NCBI RefSeq assembly: GCF_039544005.1
Contig: NZ_BAABKV010000001.1
Span: 6,448,001-6,512,000, forward strand
Reading direction: 5' to 3'
Length of the DNA stretch: 64,000 nt
Source: Kitasatospora paranensis
GTDB taxonomy: Bacteria; Actinomycetota; Actinomycetes; Streptomycetales; Streptomycetaceae
Shown here: piece by piece, positions 7,507 to 14,987 of the stretch
How the letters are laid out: the number at the start of each line of letters is the position of its first letter
How positions within the stretch are numbered: position 1 is the stretch's first letter
The notes under the pieces: generated by a model
The model's input: the letters and a program-made list of their open reading frames with translations, nothing else
Told to the model about the DNA's origin: nothing
The model's database searches: none
Position numbers and translations under genes: made by a program

Positions 7507-8570
7507 TGGCCGTCCGCCGCCCGACCTTCCACGAGCTGCGCATCGCCGAGCTGGAGCCGCTCTGCGAGGACGCGGTCGCGGTCACCTTCGAGGTGCCGGA
7601 CGACCTCGCCGCGGACTTCGTCTTCCGGCCCGGGCAGACCCTTACCCTGCGCCGGCTCGTGGACGGCGCCGACGAGCGGCGCTCCTACTCGCTCTGCTCG
7701 CCGGTCGGCGGCCCGCTGCGGATCGCGGTGCGCGAGGTGCCGGGCGGCCTGTTCTCCCGCCGGCTGGTGCGGGACGCGAAGGTCGGCGAGCGCGTCGAGG
7801 TGCTGCCGCCGACCGGCCTGTTCACCGCCGAGCCCACCGAGCGGGCCGAGCACGTCCTGGTCGCGGCCGGCTCCGGGATCACGCCGATGCTCTCCATCGC
7901 CGGCTCGGTGCTGGACGGCCACCCCGACTCCCGGGTCACCCTGCTGTACGGCAACCGGCGCAGCGACACCGTGATGTTCGCCGACGAGCTGGCCGACCTC
8001 AAGGACCGCCACCTAGGCCGCTTCCAGCTGGTGCACGTGCTCTCCCGGGAGAGCCGCGACGCCGAGCTGCTCAGCGGCCGGCTCGACCCCGAGCGGGTGA
8101 AGGCCCTGGTCGCCGCCCTGGTCGAGGTGCCGGCGGTGGACCACTGGTGGCTCTGCGGCCCGTACGGCATGGTGACCGGAGTCCGGGAGCTGCTCGCCGA
8201 GCTGGGCGTGCCGGGCGAGCGGGTGCACCAGGAGCTGTTCCACGCGGAGGACGAGCCGGTCGCCGAGCGGGCCGAGGAGAGCGTCCCGGGTGACCTCAGC
8301 GAGGTCACCGTGGTGCTCGACGGCAGGGCCAGCGTGCTGTCGCTGCCGCGGGACCGGTCGATCCTGGACGGTGCCCAGCGCTCCCGCCCCGACCTGCCGT
8401 TCGCGTGCAAGGGCGGAGTCTGCGGCACCTGCCGGGCGCTGGTCTGCGAGGGCGAGACGGAGATGCGGCGCAACTTCGCGCTGGAGGAGAAGGAGGTCGC
8501 GGCCGGCTACGTGCTGACTTGCCAGGCCCGTCCGCTCTCCGACAGGGTCACCGTCGACTACGACCGCTGA
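7506..8570 (+). CDS. paaE: Phenylacetyl-CoA epoxidase reductase PaaE
   Basis: A 354-residue iron-sulfur flavoprotein passing electrons from NADPH to PaaA. Domains in order: FAD-binding (RRSYSLCSP, about residues 58-66), NAD(P)-binding (GSGITPMLSIAGSVL, then WLCGPYGMV), and a C-terminal plant-type [2Fe-2S] ferredoxin (CKGGVCGTCRALV with a fourth Cys in YVLTCQA). ATG overlaps the paaD stop. Last gene of the operon; paaK, paaG, paaZ and paaJ are not adjacent. Its 3' end overlaps the opposing flavin monooxygenase by 13 nt. Confidence 0.95.
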   Translation: MAVRRPTFHELRIAELEPLCEDAVAVTFEVPDDLAADFVFRPGQTLTLRRLVDGADERRSYSLCSPVGGPLRIAVREVPGGLFSRRLVRDAKVGERVEVLPPTGLFTAEPTERAEHVLVAAGSGITPMLSIAGSVLDGHPDSRVTLLYGNRRSDTVMFADELADLKDRHLGRFQLVHVLSRESRDAELLSGRLDPERVKALVAALVEVPAVDHWWLCGPYGMVTGVRELLAELGVPGERVHQELFHAEDEPVAERAEESVPGDLSEVTVVLDGRASVLSLPRDRSILDGAQRSRPDLPFACKGGVCGTCRALVCEGETEMRRNFALEEKEVAAGYVLTCQARPLSDRVTVDYDR

Positions 8571-9658
8571 GCGGGCACCGGCGCCGCCGCCGGTGCCCCG
8601 AGCAGCCGGACGATCTCGTTGACCGCCGCCCGGCCCGCCCGGTTGGCGCCGACGGTGCTGGCCGACGGGCCGTACCCGACGAGATGGATCCGCGGGTCGG
8701 CGGCGGCCCGGGTGCCCGCCATCCGGATGCCCCCGCCCGGGCCGCGCAGGCCCAGCGGGGCCAGATGGGCGACCTCGGGCCGGAAGCCGGTGGCCCAGAC
8801 GATCGCGTCCACCTGCTCCTCGTGCGCGCCCAGGGCCACCCCGTGCGCGGTCAGCCGGTCGAACATCGGGCGGCGCTCCAGCACGCCCAGCTCCGCGGCC
8901 CGCCGGTACGCCACCGACGGGCCCAGCCCGGTCACGCTCACCACGCTGGCGACCGGCAGACCCTCCCGGACCCGCTGCTCGACCAGGGCCACCGCGGCCC
9001 GGCCCGCCTCCGGGGTGAACGGGCCCTCGCGGTAGACCGGCGCCCGGCGGGTGAACCACAGGGTCTCGGCCAACGCGCCGACCTCCGACAGCACCTGGAT
9101 CGCCGACGCACCGCCGCCGACCACCGCGACCCGGAGACCGGCGAACTCCGCGGGCCCGCGGTACTGCGCGTAGTGCAGCTGACGGCCGGTGAAGTGCCCC
9201 GGGTAGTGCGGCAGGAACGGCCGCGTCCAGGTGCCGGTGGCGTTGACCACGGCCCGCGCCGTCCACACCCCGCGGTCGGTCTCCACCCGCAGCTCCCCGC
9301 CGGGCAGCGGGCGCACGGCCCGCACCCGGACGGGGCGCACCACCGGCAGGGCGTGCTGCGCCTCGTACGCGGCGAACCAGCCGGGCACCACCTCGCGGGC
9401 CGGTGCCTGCGGGTCCGGCTGCGGCAGTTCGACGTCCGGCAGGTCGTGGAAGCCGTGCACGGTGGCCATCGTCAGCGACGGGGAGCGGTGCGCCCAGGCA
9501 CCGCCGGGGGCGTCGTCCGCGTCCAGCACCACGAAGCCGGTGTACGGGGCGAAGCCGCGGCGGCGCAGGTGGTAGGCGGCGGACAGCCCGGCCTGCCCGG
9601 CGCCGATCACCACGACGTCGACCGCTGCGGGCTCGATGGTTGCACCGTGAACAGTCAC
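8558..9658 (-). CDS. FAD-dependent monooxygenase/oxidoreductase (CzcO/FMO-like)
   Basis: A 366-residue flavoprotein with two dinucleotide-binding motifs: FAD site VVIGAGQAGLSAAYHL (about residues 15-30) and NADPH site VAVVGGGASAIQVL (about residue 165), plus IVWATGFRPEV near the C-terminus, the ATG motif of flavin monooxygenases. Such proteins oxygenate heteroatoms or ketones, or act as thioredoxin-reductase-like enzymes. GTG start at 9658. It faces paaE with 13 nt overlap of 3' ends, so transcription of the two could interfere. Function relative to phenylacetate is unknown. Confidence 0.85.
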   Translation of the reverse strand: MTVHGATIEPAAVDVVVIGAGQAGLSAAYHLRRRGFAPYTGFVVLDADDAPGGAWAHRSPSLTMATVHGFHDLPDVELPQPDPQAPAREVVPGWFAAYEAQHALPVVRPVRVRAVRPLPGGELRVETDRGVWTARAVVNATGTWTRPFLPHYPGHFTGRQLHYAQYRGPAEFAGLRVAVVGGGASAIQVLSEVGALAETLWFTRRAPVYREGPFTPEAGRAAVALVEQRVREGLPVASVVSVTGLGPSVAYRRAAELGVLERRPMFDRLTAHGVALGAHEEQVDAIVWATGFRPEVAHLAPLGLRGPGGGIRMAGTRAAADPRIHLVGYGPSASTVGANRAGRAAVNEIVRLLGAPAAAPVPAQRS

Positions 9659-9710
9659 GTGCGTGAAACATCTGCGGCGGCCGGCCTGTTCCCCGGCGCC
9701 GCGGCCGGGG

Positions 9711-10082
9711 TCAGGCGACCGGGGCGATCACCGCGGCCGTCCCGTAGGCGCAGATCTCCGTCCCGACGTCGGCGGCCTCCGACACGTCGAAGCGCATCAT
9801 CAGGATCGCGTTCGCGCCGCGCGACCGGGCCTGCTCGACGAGCCGCTCCATCGCCTGGTTGCGGCTCTCCACCAGGGTCTTCGTCAGGCCCTTCAGCTCC
9901 CCGCCGACCAGCGACTTCAGGCCCGCCCCGATCTGGCTGCCGATGTGGCGGCTGCGCACCGTCAGGCCGAACACCTCCCCGATGATCCGCTCCACCCGGT
10001 GCCCCGGGACGTCGTTCGTGGTGACCACCAGCACGTCGGCGTCCGGGACCTGCCCGCCGCCGTAGTCCTCGAGTTTGCTCAT
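9711..10082 (-). CDS. YbjQ/UPF0145-family protein
   Basis: A 123-residue protein with the YbjQ core: VLVVTTNDVPGHRVERIIGEVFGLTVRS, ESRNQAMERLVEQARSRGANAILMMRFDVSE, and GTEICAYGTAAVI. The family forms pentameric rings; a heavy-metal-binding role has been proposed but not established. ATG start at 10082. It stands alone, divergent from the gene at 10145, and lies just upstream of the flavin monooxygenase on the same strand (52 nt gap). Confidence 0.9.
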   Translation of the reverse strand: MSKLEDYGGGQVPDADVLVVTTNDVPGHRVERIIGEVFGLTVRSRHIGSQIGAGLKSLVGGELKGLTKTLVESRNQAMERLVEQARSRGANAILMMRFDVSEAADVGTEICAYGTAAVIAPVA

Positions 10083-10132
10083 GGCACCACCATCGGTGAC
10101 GACCCGTCGGGGTGGGGCGCGGCTCGCCGGGA

Positions 10133-10138
10133 TAAGGT
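10133..10138 (+). promoter_or_regulatory. -10 box TAAGGT, probable leaderless start
   Basis: TAAGGT lies exactly 6 nt before the GTG at 10145; no Shine-Dalgarno precedes that GTG. Confidence 0.4.
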
Positions 10139-10144
10139 CCCGCC

Positions 10145-10717
10145 GTGCAGAACACCACGTCGGACGGGGGAGCGCGGCACGTGGCCGTCGGCATCCTCCA
10201 AGGGCTCGGTCTCGCCGCGCTCGTCGTCGTCCTCGCCGTCGCGGGGCTGTTCACCTGGCTGGGCCTGCGGCCCGACGTGGTCGAGCACCCGTCCCGGACG
10301 GCCACCGCCCGGCTCGGCCTGCTGCGCGGCGACCCGCTGATCCCCGCGCTCGGCACCAGGTTCGGCGTCACGCCCGCGGTCTCCGCGGAACAGTGCCGCG
10401 ACACCCCGGACGGCCGCCGCCCGCCCGACCTGTACGCCGAGTTCGCCGGCCCGGCGGCCGGACCGGCCCTGGACCGGGCCGCCGTGGTCGCCCTCGGCCG
10501 CGGGGCGGGCTGGCAGCCCGAGGACGTGCCGGTGGCCGCCCCCACCCTCGGCGACTCCTCCACGGTGCCCCCGATCGATCTGTCGCCCTTCGGGCCGCCG
10601 CCCGTGGTCACGTTCCACAAGGCGTTCGGCGACTGGCGCGGCACCGCGATCGTCACCTTCGAGGGCCCCGGCGCCACCGTCGAGATCGACGCCTCCGAGG
10701 ACGACGCCTGCCCGTGA
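10145..10717 (+). CDS. Membrane-anchored hypothetical protein
   Basis: A 190-residue protein I do not recognise. One transmembrane helix near the N-terminus (LGLAALVVVLAVAGLFTWLGL, about residues 22-42) is followed by a roughly 145-residue presumably extracytoplasmic domain with two cysteines (EQCRDTPD and the penultimate Cys) that could form a disulfide. The segment VVTFHKAFGDWRGTAIVTFEG looks like beta strands. GTG start follows a -10 box by 6 nt. Its position next to the next two genes, both with similar short upstream regions, is the only context. Confidence 0.7.
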   Translation: MQNTTSDGGARHVAVGILQGLGLAALVVVLAVAGLFTWLGLRPDVVEHPSRTATARLGLLRGDPLIPALGTRFGVTPAVSAEQCRDTPDGRRPPDLYAEFAGPAAGPALDRAAVVALGRGAGWQPEDVPVAAPTLGDSSTVPPIDLSPFGPPPVVTFHKAFGDWRGTAIVTFEGPGATVEIDASEDDACP

Positions 10718-10795
10718 GCGGGCCCGGCGGGCTCCGCCCGGAACCCGGCACGGACAAGGTGGCGGACACCGGTGATTCCGGGCCCCCGGTGGCCG

Positions 10796-10801
10796 TACTG
10801 T
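10796..10801 (+). promoter_or_regulatory. -10 box TACTGT, probable leaderless start
   Basis: TACTGT is 6 nt upstream of the ATG at 10808, the same geometry as at 402, 10133 and 34892. Confidence 0.4.
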
Positions 10802-10807
10802 AGGCGC

Positions 10808-11728
10808 ATGGGAGAGCGAAGCGATCATCCCCAGGGGCCGGGCGCGGCGGAGGACTCCGGCGCGCAGGAGATCGAGGCGACGGTGGTGCTCGGCATCCGC
10901 ATCACCGACTGGCCGACACTGCGTGCCGCCGCGCTGGCGGCCGTCGACGAACTGGAATTCGACGGGGTGGATCCGGCCGGCCAGCGCGCCGACCTGCTCC
11001 GCGAAGTCGCCGAGGACCCGAACGCCGCCCTCGGCGTCCTGCTCCACCCCGACCGTCTGGTCGCCGCCGTGCCCGGCATCGAGGCGCTCGGCGGCACTCT
11101 GGAGATCAGCGTCACCGACGATTTCGCCCCCGACTTCGCCGTCCTCTTCCCGCTCGACGCGGAGGACGGCGACGCCGGGGACTGGACCCTCACCCCCCGG
11201 ACCGCCTGCCTGCTCCACACCCAGCTGGTCGGCCTCGCCGACGCCGCCTACGACGACCTCGACGAGCACGAGGACGACCCGGTGATGGGCGGGGACGAGA
11301 ACGACTGGGCGGTGTTCGCCCGGCTGCCGCGCCGCACCTGGGCGCTGCACCGCACCTGGCGGCGGGCCTTCGCCCGCGCCTTCGACGACCTCGCGGAGGA
11401 CCTCGCCCTCGGCGAGTGGCCGCTGCCGCGCTGTCTCGCCGAGGAGCTCGCCCTGCGGCTCGCCCTCGCCGACGCCCGCGGGCTGCTCGGTGCCCAGCCC
11501 GAGTCGGTCGCCGACATGATGGGCGACCTGCCCGCCGATCTCTACGACTACGACTGGGAGGGCTGCGCCGACGAGCTGTTCGGCGTCTACGGCCCCGACG
11601 AGGGCGACCCCGACCTGGACGCCGCCGACCGCGCCGACCAGCTGCTCGCCGCCACCCATCCCGAGGGCTGGTTCCTCTTCTACGAGGACGCCGAGGAGCG
11701 CGACCCCCAGCGCGGATACCGCCGCTGA
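10808..11728 (+). CDS. Acidic conserved hypothetical protein
   Basis: A 306-residue soluble, very acidic protein with many Asp/Glu clusters (YDDLDEHEDDP, DEGDPDLDAADRAD) and a central basic patch (RLPRRTWALHRTWRRAFARAFDD). No signal peptide or membrane segment. I recall similar uncharacterised proteins in streptomycetes but no function. The ATG at 10808 is chosen because it follows TACTGT by 6 nt. A 30-nt gap separates it from the peptidyl-tRNA hydrolase-like gene at 11759, and the two may be co-expressed. Confidence 0.75.
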   Translation: MGERSDHPQGPGAAEDSGAQEIEATVVLGIRITDWPTLRAAALAAVDELEFDGVDPAGQRADLLREVAEDPNAALGVLLHPDRLVAAVPGIEALGGTLEISVTDDFAPDFAVLFPLDAEDGDAGDWTLTPRTACLLHTQLVGLADAAYDDLDEHEDDPVMGGDENDWAVFARLPRRTWALHRTWRRAFARAFDDLAEDLALGEWPLPRCLAEELALRLALADARGLLGAQPESVADMMGDLPADLYDYDWEGCADELFGVYGPDEGDPDLDAADRADQLLAATHPEGWFLFYEDAEERDPQRGYRR

Positions 11729-11758
11729 GGCTCCCGGGGCTGCTGGCATCCTGGTGGG

Positions 11759-12469
11759 GTGAGCTCACCCTTCGACGCACCCAGCAGCCCCGAACAGCCC
11801 GTCGACCGCGACAGTCGGGAGCAGTACGTCCTGCCCCTGGTCGTCCGGATCGAGCGGGCCGACCCGCCGGCCCGTACCGACGCCCTGGAGACCTCGGCCC
11901 GCGCGGTGCTGACCCTGCTCGCCGACCCCCGGGTCACCGAGGACGGCGGCGCCTGGGCCGAACGGGTGCTGGCCTGGGAGGACGCCCGGATCCGCAAGGT
12001 CGTCCGCCGGGCCCGCGGCGGGGAGTGGCGCAAGGCAGGCGAGCTGCCCGGGATCACGGTCACCGGCGCCGCGGCCGAGGTGCGGGTCTTCCCGCCCGTC
12101 CCGCTGGACGGCTGGCCGAAGGAGCTGGCCAAGCTCCAGGTGTCCGGCACCGACCTCGACGACCCCGCCGAGCCGGCCGCCCCCGCCGACGGCCTCCCCG
12201 TGCTCTGGCTCAACCCCGACCTGGAGATGAGCGCCGGAAAGACGATGGCCCAGACCGGCCACGCGGCACAGCTCGCCTGGTGGCGGCTGGACGACACCCG
12301 CCGCAAGGAGTGGGCGGAGAGCGGCTTCGCCCTCGCCGTCCGCACCGCCGCCCCCGAGGCCTGGGCCGCACTGACCGCGAGCGGCCTGCCGCTCGTCCGC
12401 GACGCCGGTTTCACCGAGATCGCCCCCGGCAGCTGCACCGTCGTCGCCGACCACCCCGCCCTCCGGTAG
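11759..12469 (+). CDS. Peptidyl-tRNA hydrolase 2 (PTH2)-like protein
   Basis: A 236-residue protein whose C-terminal about 115 residues carry the PTH2 signature: LEMSAGKTMAQTGHAAQLAWW (Lys and His of the active region) and FTEIAPGSCTVVADHP. PTH2 enzymes release peptides from prematurely dissociated peptidyl-tRNA. The N-terminal half (VLPLVVRIERADPPARTDALETSARAVLTLLAD) is an extension common in streptomycete homologues, of unknown role. GTG start at 11759; CATCCT at 11747-11752 lies 6 nt upstream and may be a -10 for a leaderless transcript. Confidence 0.8.
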   Translation: MSSPFDAPSSPEQPVDRDSREQYVLPLVVRIERADPPARTDALETSARAVLTLLADPRVTEDGGAWAERVLAWEDARIRKVVRRARGGEWRKAGELPGITVTGAAAEVRVFPPVPLDGWPKELAKLQVSGTDLDDPAEPAAPADGLPVLWLNPDLEMSAGKTMAQTGHAAQLAWWRLDDTRRKEWAESGFALAVRTAAPEAWAALTASGLPLVRDAGFTEIAPGSCTVVADHPALR

Positions 12470-12527
12470 GACCCTGCCGGGCGGCCCGGCGGGAACCGGG
12501 TCCGGGGATACGTCGTCCCCAACCACG

Positions 12528-13081
12528 GTGAGCGCAGACGACCCGGCCGTACCCGCCCTGACGTACCTCAAGGCCGCACCGGCACCGTGGAGCGCCTGGG
12601 ACATCCCGGGCCGGCGCGACGACCGCCGGCTGCGGAGCTTCTTCTGCCGGTTCCTGCATCCGAACGCCGGCCTCGACCTGGCCGAGGAGAAGCGTTCCCT
12701 GGCCCGGGACCGGTCCTACGCCCGGCAGCTGCGGGCCGCACTGGAACACCTCCTGGAGCAGCAGCCGGCCACCCTGGGAACCTGGCAGTCCGTCACCCGG
12801 CACGACATCCACTTCTGCTCCGAGGGCGAGCTGTACGGCCACCTGCTCGACCTTCACGCCTTCCTCTTCGGCGACCGGCCGACGCCGCCCGCCGACCCGA
12901 TCCCGACCGGACGCCCCCGCCCCCGCACCGGACCTGCTGGGACAGCTGCACCCGGTAGCCCGCGGGCCCGGCAGCCGGCGATCGCCGTCGGCCGCATCCC
13001 CGGGCCGGGGCGGCCCTGCCGGAGCAGGACCGCCCGCGGCCCGACCCGCAGTACCGGCCGATCGCCCTGCGGCGGGACTGA
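12528..13081 (+). CDS. Conserved hypothetical protein with probable frameshift near 13007-13010
   Basis: The N-terminal about 125 residues look genuine (TYLKAAPAPWSAWDIPGRR, RSFFCRFLHPNAGLDLAEEK, FCSEGELYGHLLDLHAFLF). The frame then stays open by chance for over 4 kb into the downstream permease, which is not a real fusion. Adding one G to the run at 13007-13010 moves to a frame ending PDPQYRPIALRRD with a stop at 13079-13081, just before the opposing transporter gene, and with consistent GC at third positions. I therefore place the end there; total about 185 residues. Function unknown. Confidence 0.5.
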
Positions 13082-13088
13082 TCCGCCG

Positions 13089-14039
13089 TCAGGCCGGGCG
13101 GGCCCGGACGGCGAGCCGGGCCTCGGCGAGGGCCAGGCCGGTGACGGAGACGAGCAGGACGGCGGTGCCGGCCGCGGCCGCCGCGCCCAGGTGCTCGCCG
13201 AGCACCAGGACGGCGATCACCGTCGCACTGGCCGGTTCGATCAGGGCGATCACCGAGGCGGTGGTGGCCCGGACGACCGCCGCGCCGGCGAAGTACAGCC
13301 CGTACGCGAGCGCGGTGGGCACGGACGCGAGGTAGACCAGCAGCAGCACCGTCCGGCCCAGGCCCTCGGCCTGCGGCCAGATCCCCTCCGCCGCGGCGAA
13401 CGGCAGCATGCAGACCGCGCAGACCCCGAACGACCACAGCGTCGTCTCCGACGGGCTCTGGGCCTCACCGGCCCGGCCGAGCCGGCGGGTGTAGAGCGTG
13501 ATGCAGCCGTACCCGGACGCCGACAGCAGGGCCCAGAGCACCCCGGACGGCCGGACCTCGCCGCCGCCGGTGTCGCCGAGGACGAGGACGGCCAGCCCGG
13601 TCAGGGCGCCGCAGACGGCCACCGCCCCGGCCCCGCCGAGGCGCTCGCCCATGGTGAGCCGGGCGCCGACCGCGATCAGCACCGGGGCCGACCCGAGGGT
13701 CACCACGGTGGCGACCGCGAGGCCGGTCTGCTGGACGGCCACGAAGTAGGCGGCCTGGAAGAGCGTCAGGCCCAGTCCGTTGACGAGGATCCGCGGCAGC
13801 CGGCGCCGCCACGGCAGGGCCGGGCGCCCGTCCCGGCCGGATCCGCCGGTGAAGGGGCGGACGGCCAGCAGCAGGACGACCCCGCCGATCGAGCGCCAGA
13901 AGGTCAGCGCCAGCGGCCCGAGGCCGCTGGTGCCGTAGAGCAGGGCGGCCGCGGCACCGGCGGTGCCCCAGGCGGTCGCGGAGAGCGTGATGTAGAGCAG
14001 GCCCCGCCCGACGGGCAGGGGCGTACGGGAAGCAGACAA
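13089..14039 (-). CDS. EamA/DMT-family transporter
   Basis: A 316-residue membrane protein with ten predicted helices in two EamA repeats (TAWGTAGAAAALLYG near the start; PSGVLWALLSASGYGCITL opening the second; ALIEPASATVIAVLVLGE as the conserved end motif). The DMT superfamily exports amino acids, drugs or metabolites. TTG at 14039 is preferred: GGGAG lies 7 nt upstream and the first helix follows directly; the frame opens further upstream but through non-protein-like sequence. Its 5' region carries a leader peptide and three hairpins (14110-14235), so expression is probably controlled by attenuation. Confidence 0.85.
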   Translation of the reverse strand: MSASRTPLPVGRGLLYITLSATAWGTAGAAAALLYGTSGLGPLALTFWRSIGGVVLLLAVRPFTGGSGRDGRPALPWRRRLPRILVNGLGLTLFQAAYFVAVQQTGLAVATVVTLGSAPVLIAVGARLTMGERLGGAGAVAVCGALTGLAVLVLGDTGGGEVRPSGVLWALLSASGYGCITLYTRRLGRAGEAQSPSETTLWSFGVCAVCMLPFAAAEGIWPQAEGLGRTVLLLVYLASVPTALAYGLYFAGAAVVRATTASVIALIEPASATVIAVLVLGEHLGAAAAAGTAVLLVSVTGLALAEARLAVRARPA

Positions 14040-14109
14040 GGGTGTTCTCCCACAGAGGCATCGGTCGCGTGGTCCCGTCTGCGGGCGGCGCCGACCGGCC
14101 CGGGGGCAG

Positions 14110-14235
14110 GGGCTCGTCTCACGAGCCCTCGTCCGGGGCTGGGGCTTGTCGGACAAGCCCGGGGTCCTCCGTGGCCTGGCCGCCCGCTCAGGCGGCGGGC
14201 GGGGGCAGAACAGTCAGCTGCATGGCGCCACCCTA
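14110..14235 (-). promoter_or_regulatory. Candidate attenuator leader of the EamA transporter
   Basis: Reading on the minus strand: -10 TAGGGT (14230-14235), 6 nt, then the 11-codon leader ORF (14223-14188). Its stop lies in the loop of hairpin A (8-bp arms 14195-14202 and 14180-14187). Hairpins B (GGGCTTGTCCGACAAGCCC, 14160-14142) and C (GGGCTCGTGAGACGAGCCC, 14128-14110) follow. B and C are near-identical, so the right arm of B can also pair with the left arm of C, giving mutually exclusive folds, the hallmark of ribosome-controlled attenuators. As DNA they could alternatively be two operators 32 bp apart. Confidence 0.6.
14188..14223 (-). CDS. Leader peptide MQLTVLPPPAA
   Basis: An 11-residue ORF starting with ATG at 14223, exactly 6 nt after a -10 box, hence likely leaderless. 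The three consecutive Pro codons followed by two Ala codons next to the stop would make ribosomes pause (poly-Pro stalls elongation, and many ribosome-binding drugs act in such contexts). Its stop codon sits inside the loop of a hairpin. Too short to recognise by homology; inferred from architecture. Confidence 0.55.
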   Translation of the reverse strand: MQLTVLPPPAA

Positions 14236-14258
14236 CACACGGCGGGCGGCGGGGTGCG

Positions 14259-14882
14259 TCAGGGGCGGACTGCCAGGTCGTGGCCGGTGACGGCGCGGGC
14301 GTAGGCGTGCAGGGCGGTGATCACCTCGGCCCGCGTCCGGCGTCCGGCGAGCACGTCCATCTGGTAGCCGTCCTCCATGGCGACGAAGCTCGCGGCGAGC
14401 AGCCGCGGCGGGTCCTGGAGGGTGAAGTACCCCTGGGCCTGGCCGAGGACCAGGATGCCCGAGTAGACGGCGATCTGGCGTTCGGTCAGCGCACTGTCGA
14501 GGGCAGCGGCCTGCGGGTCGCGCAGGCAGCGCGGCCAGTACTCGAAGAGCAGCCGGGTCAGGGCGTCGTCGGGGCCGGAGGCGACCCCGTGGTCGATGCA
14601 GGCCCGGAGCCGGTCGCGGGCGTCGGTGAAGCGCTCGGCCGCCTCCTCGCGCTCCTGGCTGTAGCGCTCGATGGCCCGCTGGTACGTCTCGTGGACGAGC
14701 CCGTCGAGGTCGCCGTAGTAGAGCACCGCGGCGGGGGTGACCCCGGCCTCCTCGGCGATGTCGCGCAGCCGCAGGCCCTCCAGGCCGCGGGCCATCAGGG
14801 CGCGCTGCACGGCCCCGCTCAGCTCGGCCCGGCGGGCCTCCCGGTCTCTGCCCCTCTTCGCCGCCACGCCGTTCTCCTCCAT
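14259..14882 (-). CDS. TetR-family transcriptional regulator (BetI-like)
   Basis: A 207-residue regulator: HTH in LRLRDIAEEAGVTPAAVLYYGDLDGL (about residues 37-62), then a ligand domain with FEYWPRCLRDPQ and FTLQDPPRLLAASFVAMEDGYQMDVLAG, the C-terminal pattern of BetI-type TetR proteins. Divergent from the amino-acid permease at 14988; two CGTTTAAC-containing dyads in the 105-bp intergenic region (14898-14963) are its probable operators. It likely represses the permease and amidohydrolase, with their substrate or product as inducer. Confidence 0.85.
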   Translation of the reverse strand: MEENGVAAKRGRDREARRAELSGAVQRALMARGLEGLRLRDIAEEAGVTPAAVLYYGDLDGLVHETYQRAIERYSQEREEAAERFTDARDRLRACIDHGVASGPDDALTRLLFEYWPRCLRDPQAAALDSALTERQIAVYSGILVLGQAQGYFTLQDPPRLLAASFVAMEDGYQMDVLAGRRTRAEVITALHAYARAVTGHDLAVRP

Positions 14883-14897
14883 GCCCTTGTTCCATCT

Positions 14898-14963
14898 TCG
14901 TTTAACGATACAGGTGCAGGTATTGACGGGGGAGTGGCCAGCCTCTTAAATCCACGTTTAACA
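14898..14963 (+). promoter_or_regulatory. Permease promoter flanked by two CGTTTAAC operators
   Basis: Promoter TTGACG (14923-14928), 17-bp spacer, TTAAAT (14946-14951). Dyad TCGTTTAACGA (14898-14908) lies just upstream of the -35 and CGTTTAACA (14955-14963) just downstream of the -10. This bracket is consistent with repression by the divergent TetR protein. Confidence 0.6.
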
Positions 14964-14987
14964 AAACCGACCCCCGAGGAGCCCGTC

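Noticed and set aside
14110..14160. Rho-independent terminator only
   Set aside because: Two near-identical hairpins with no U tract, placed after a leader ORF, are better explained as an attenuator or paired operators.
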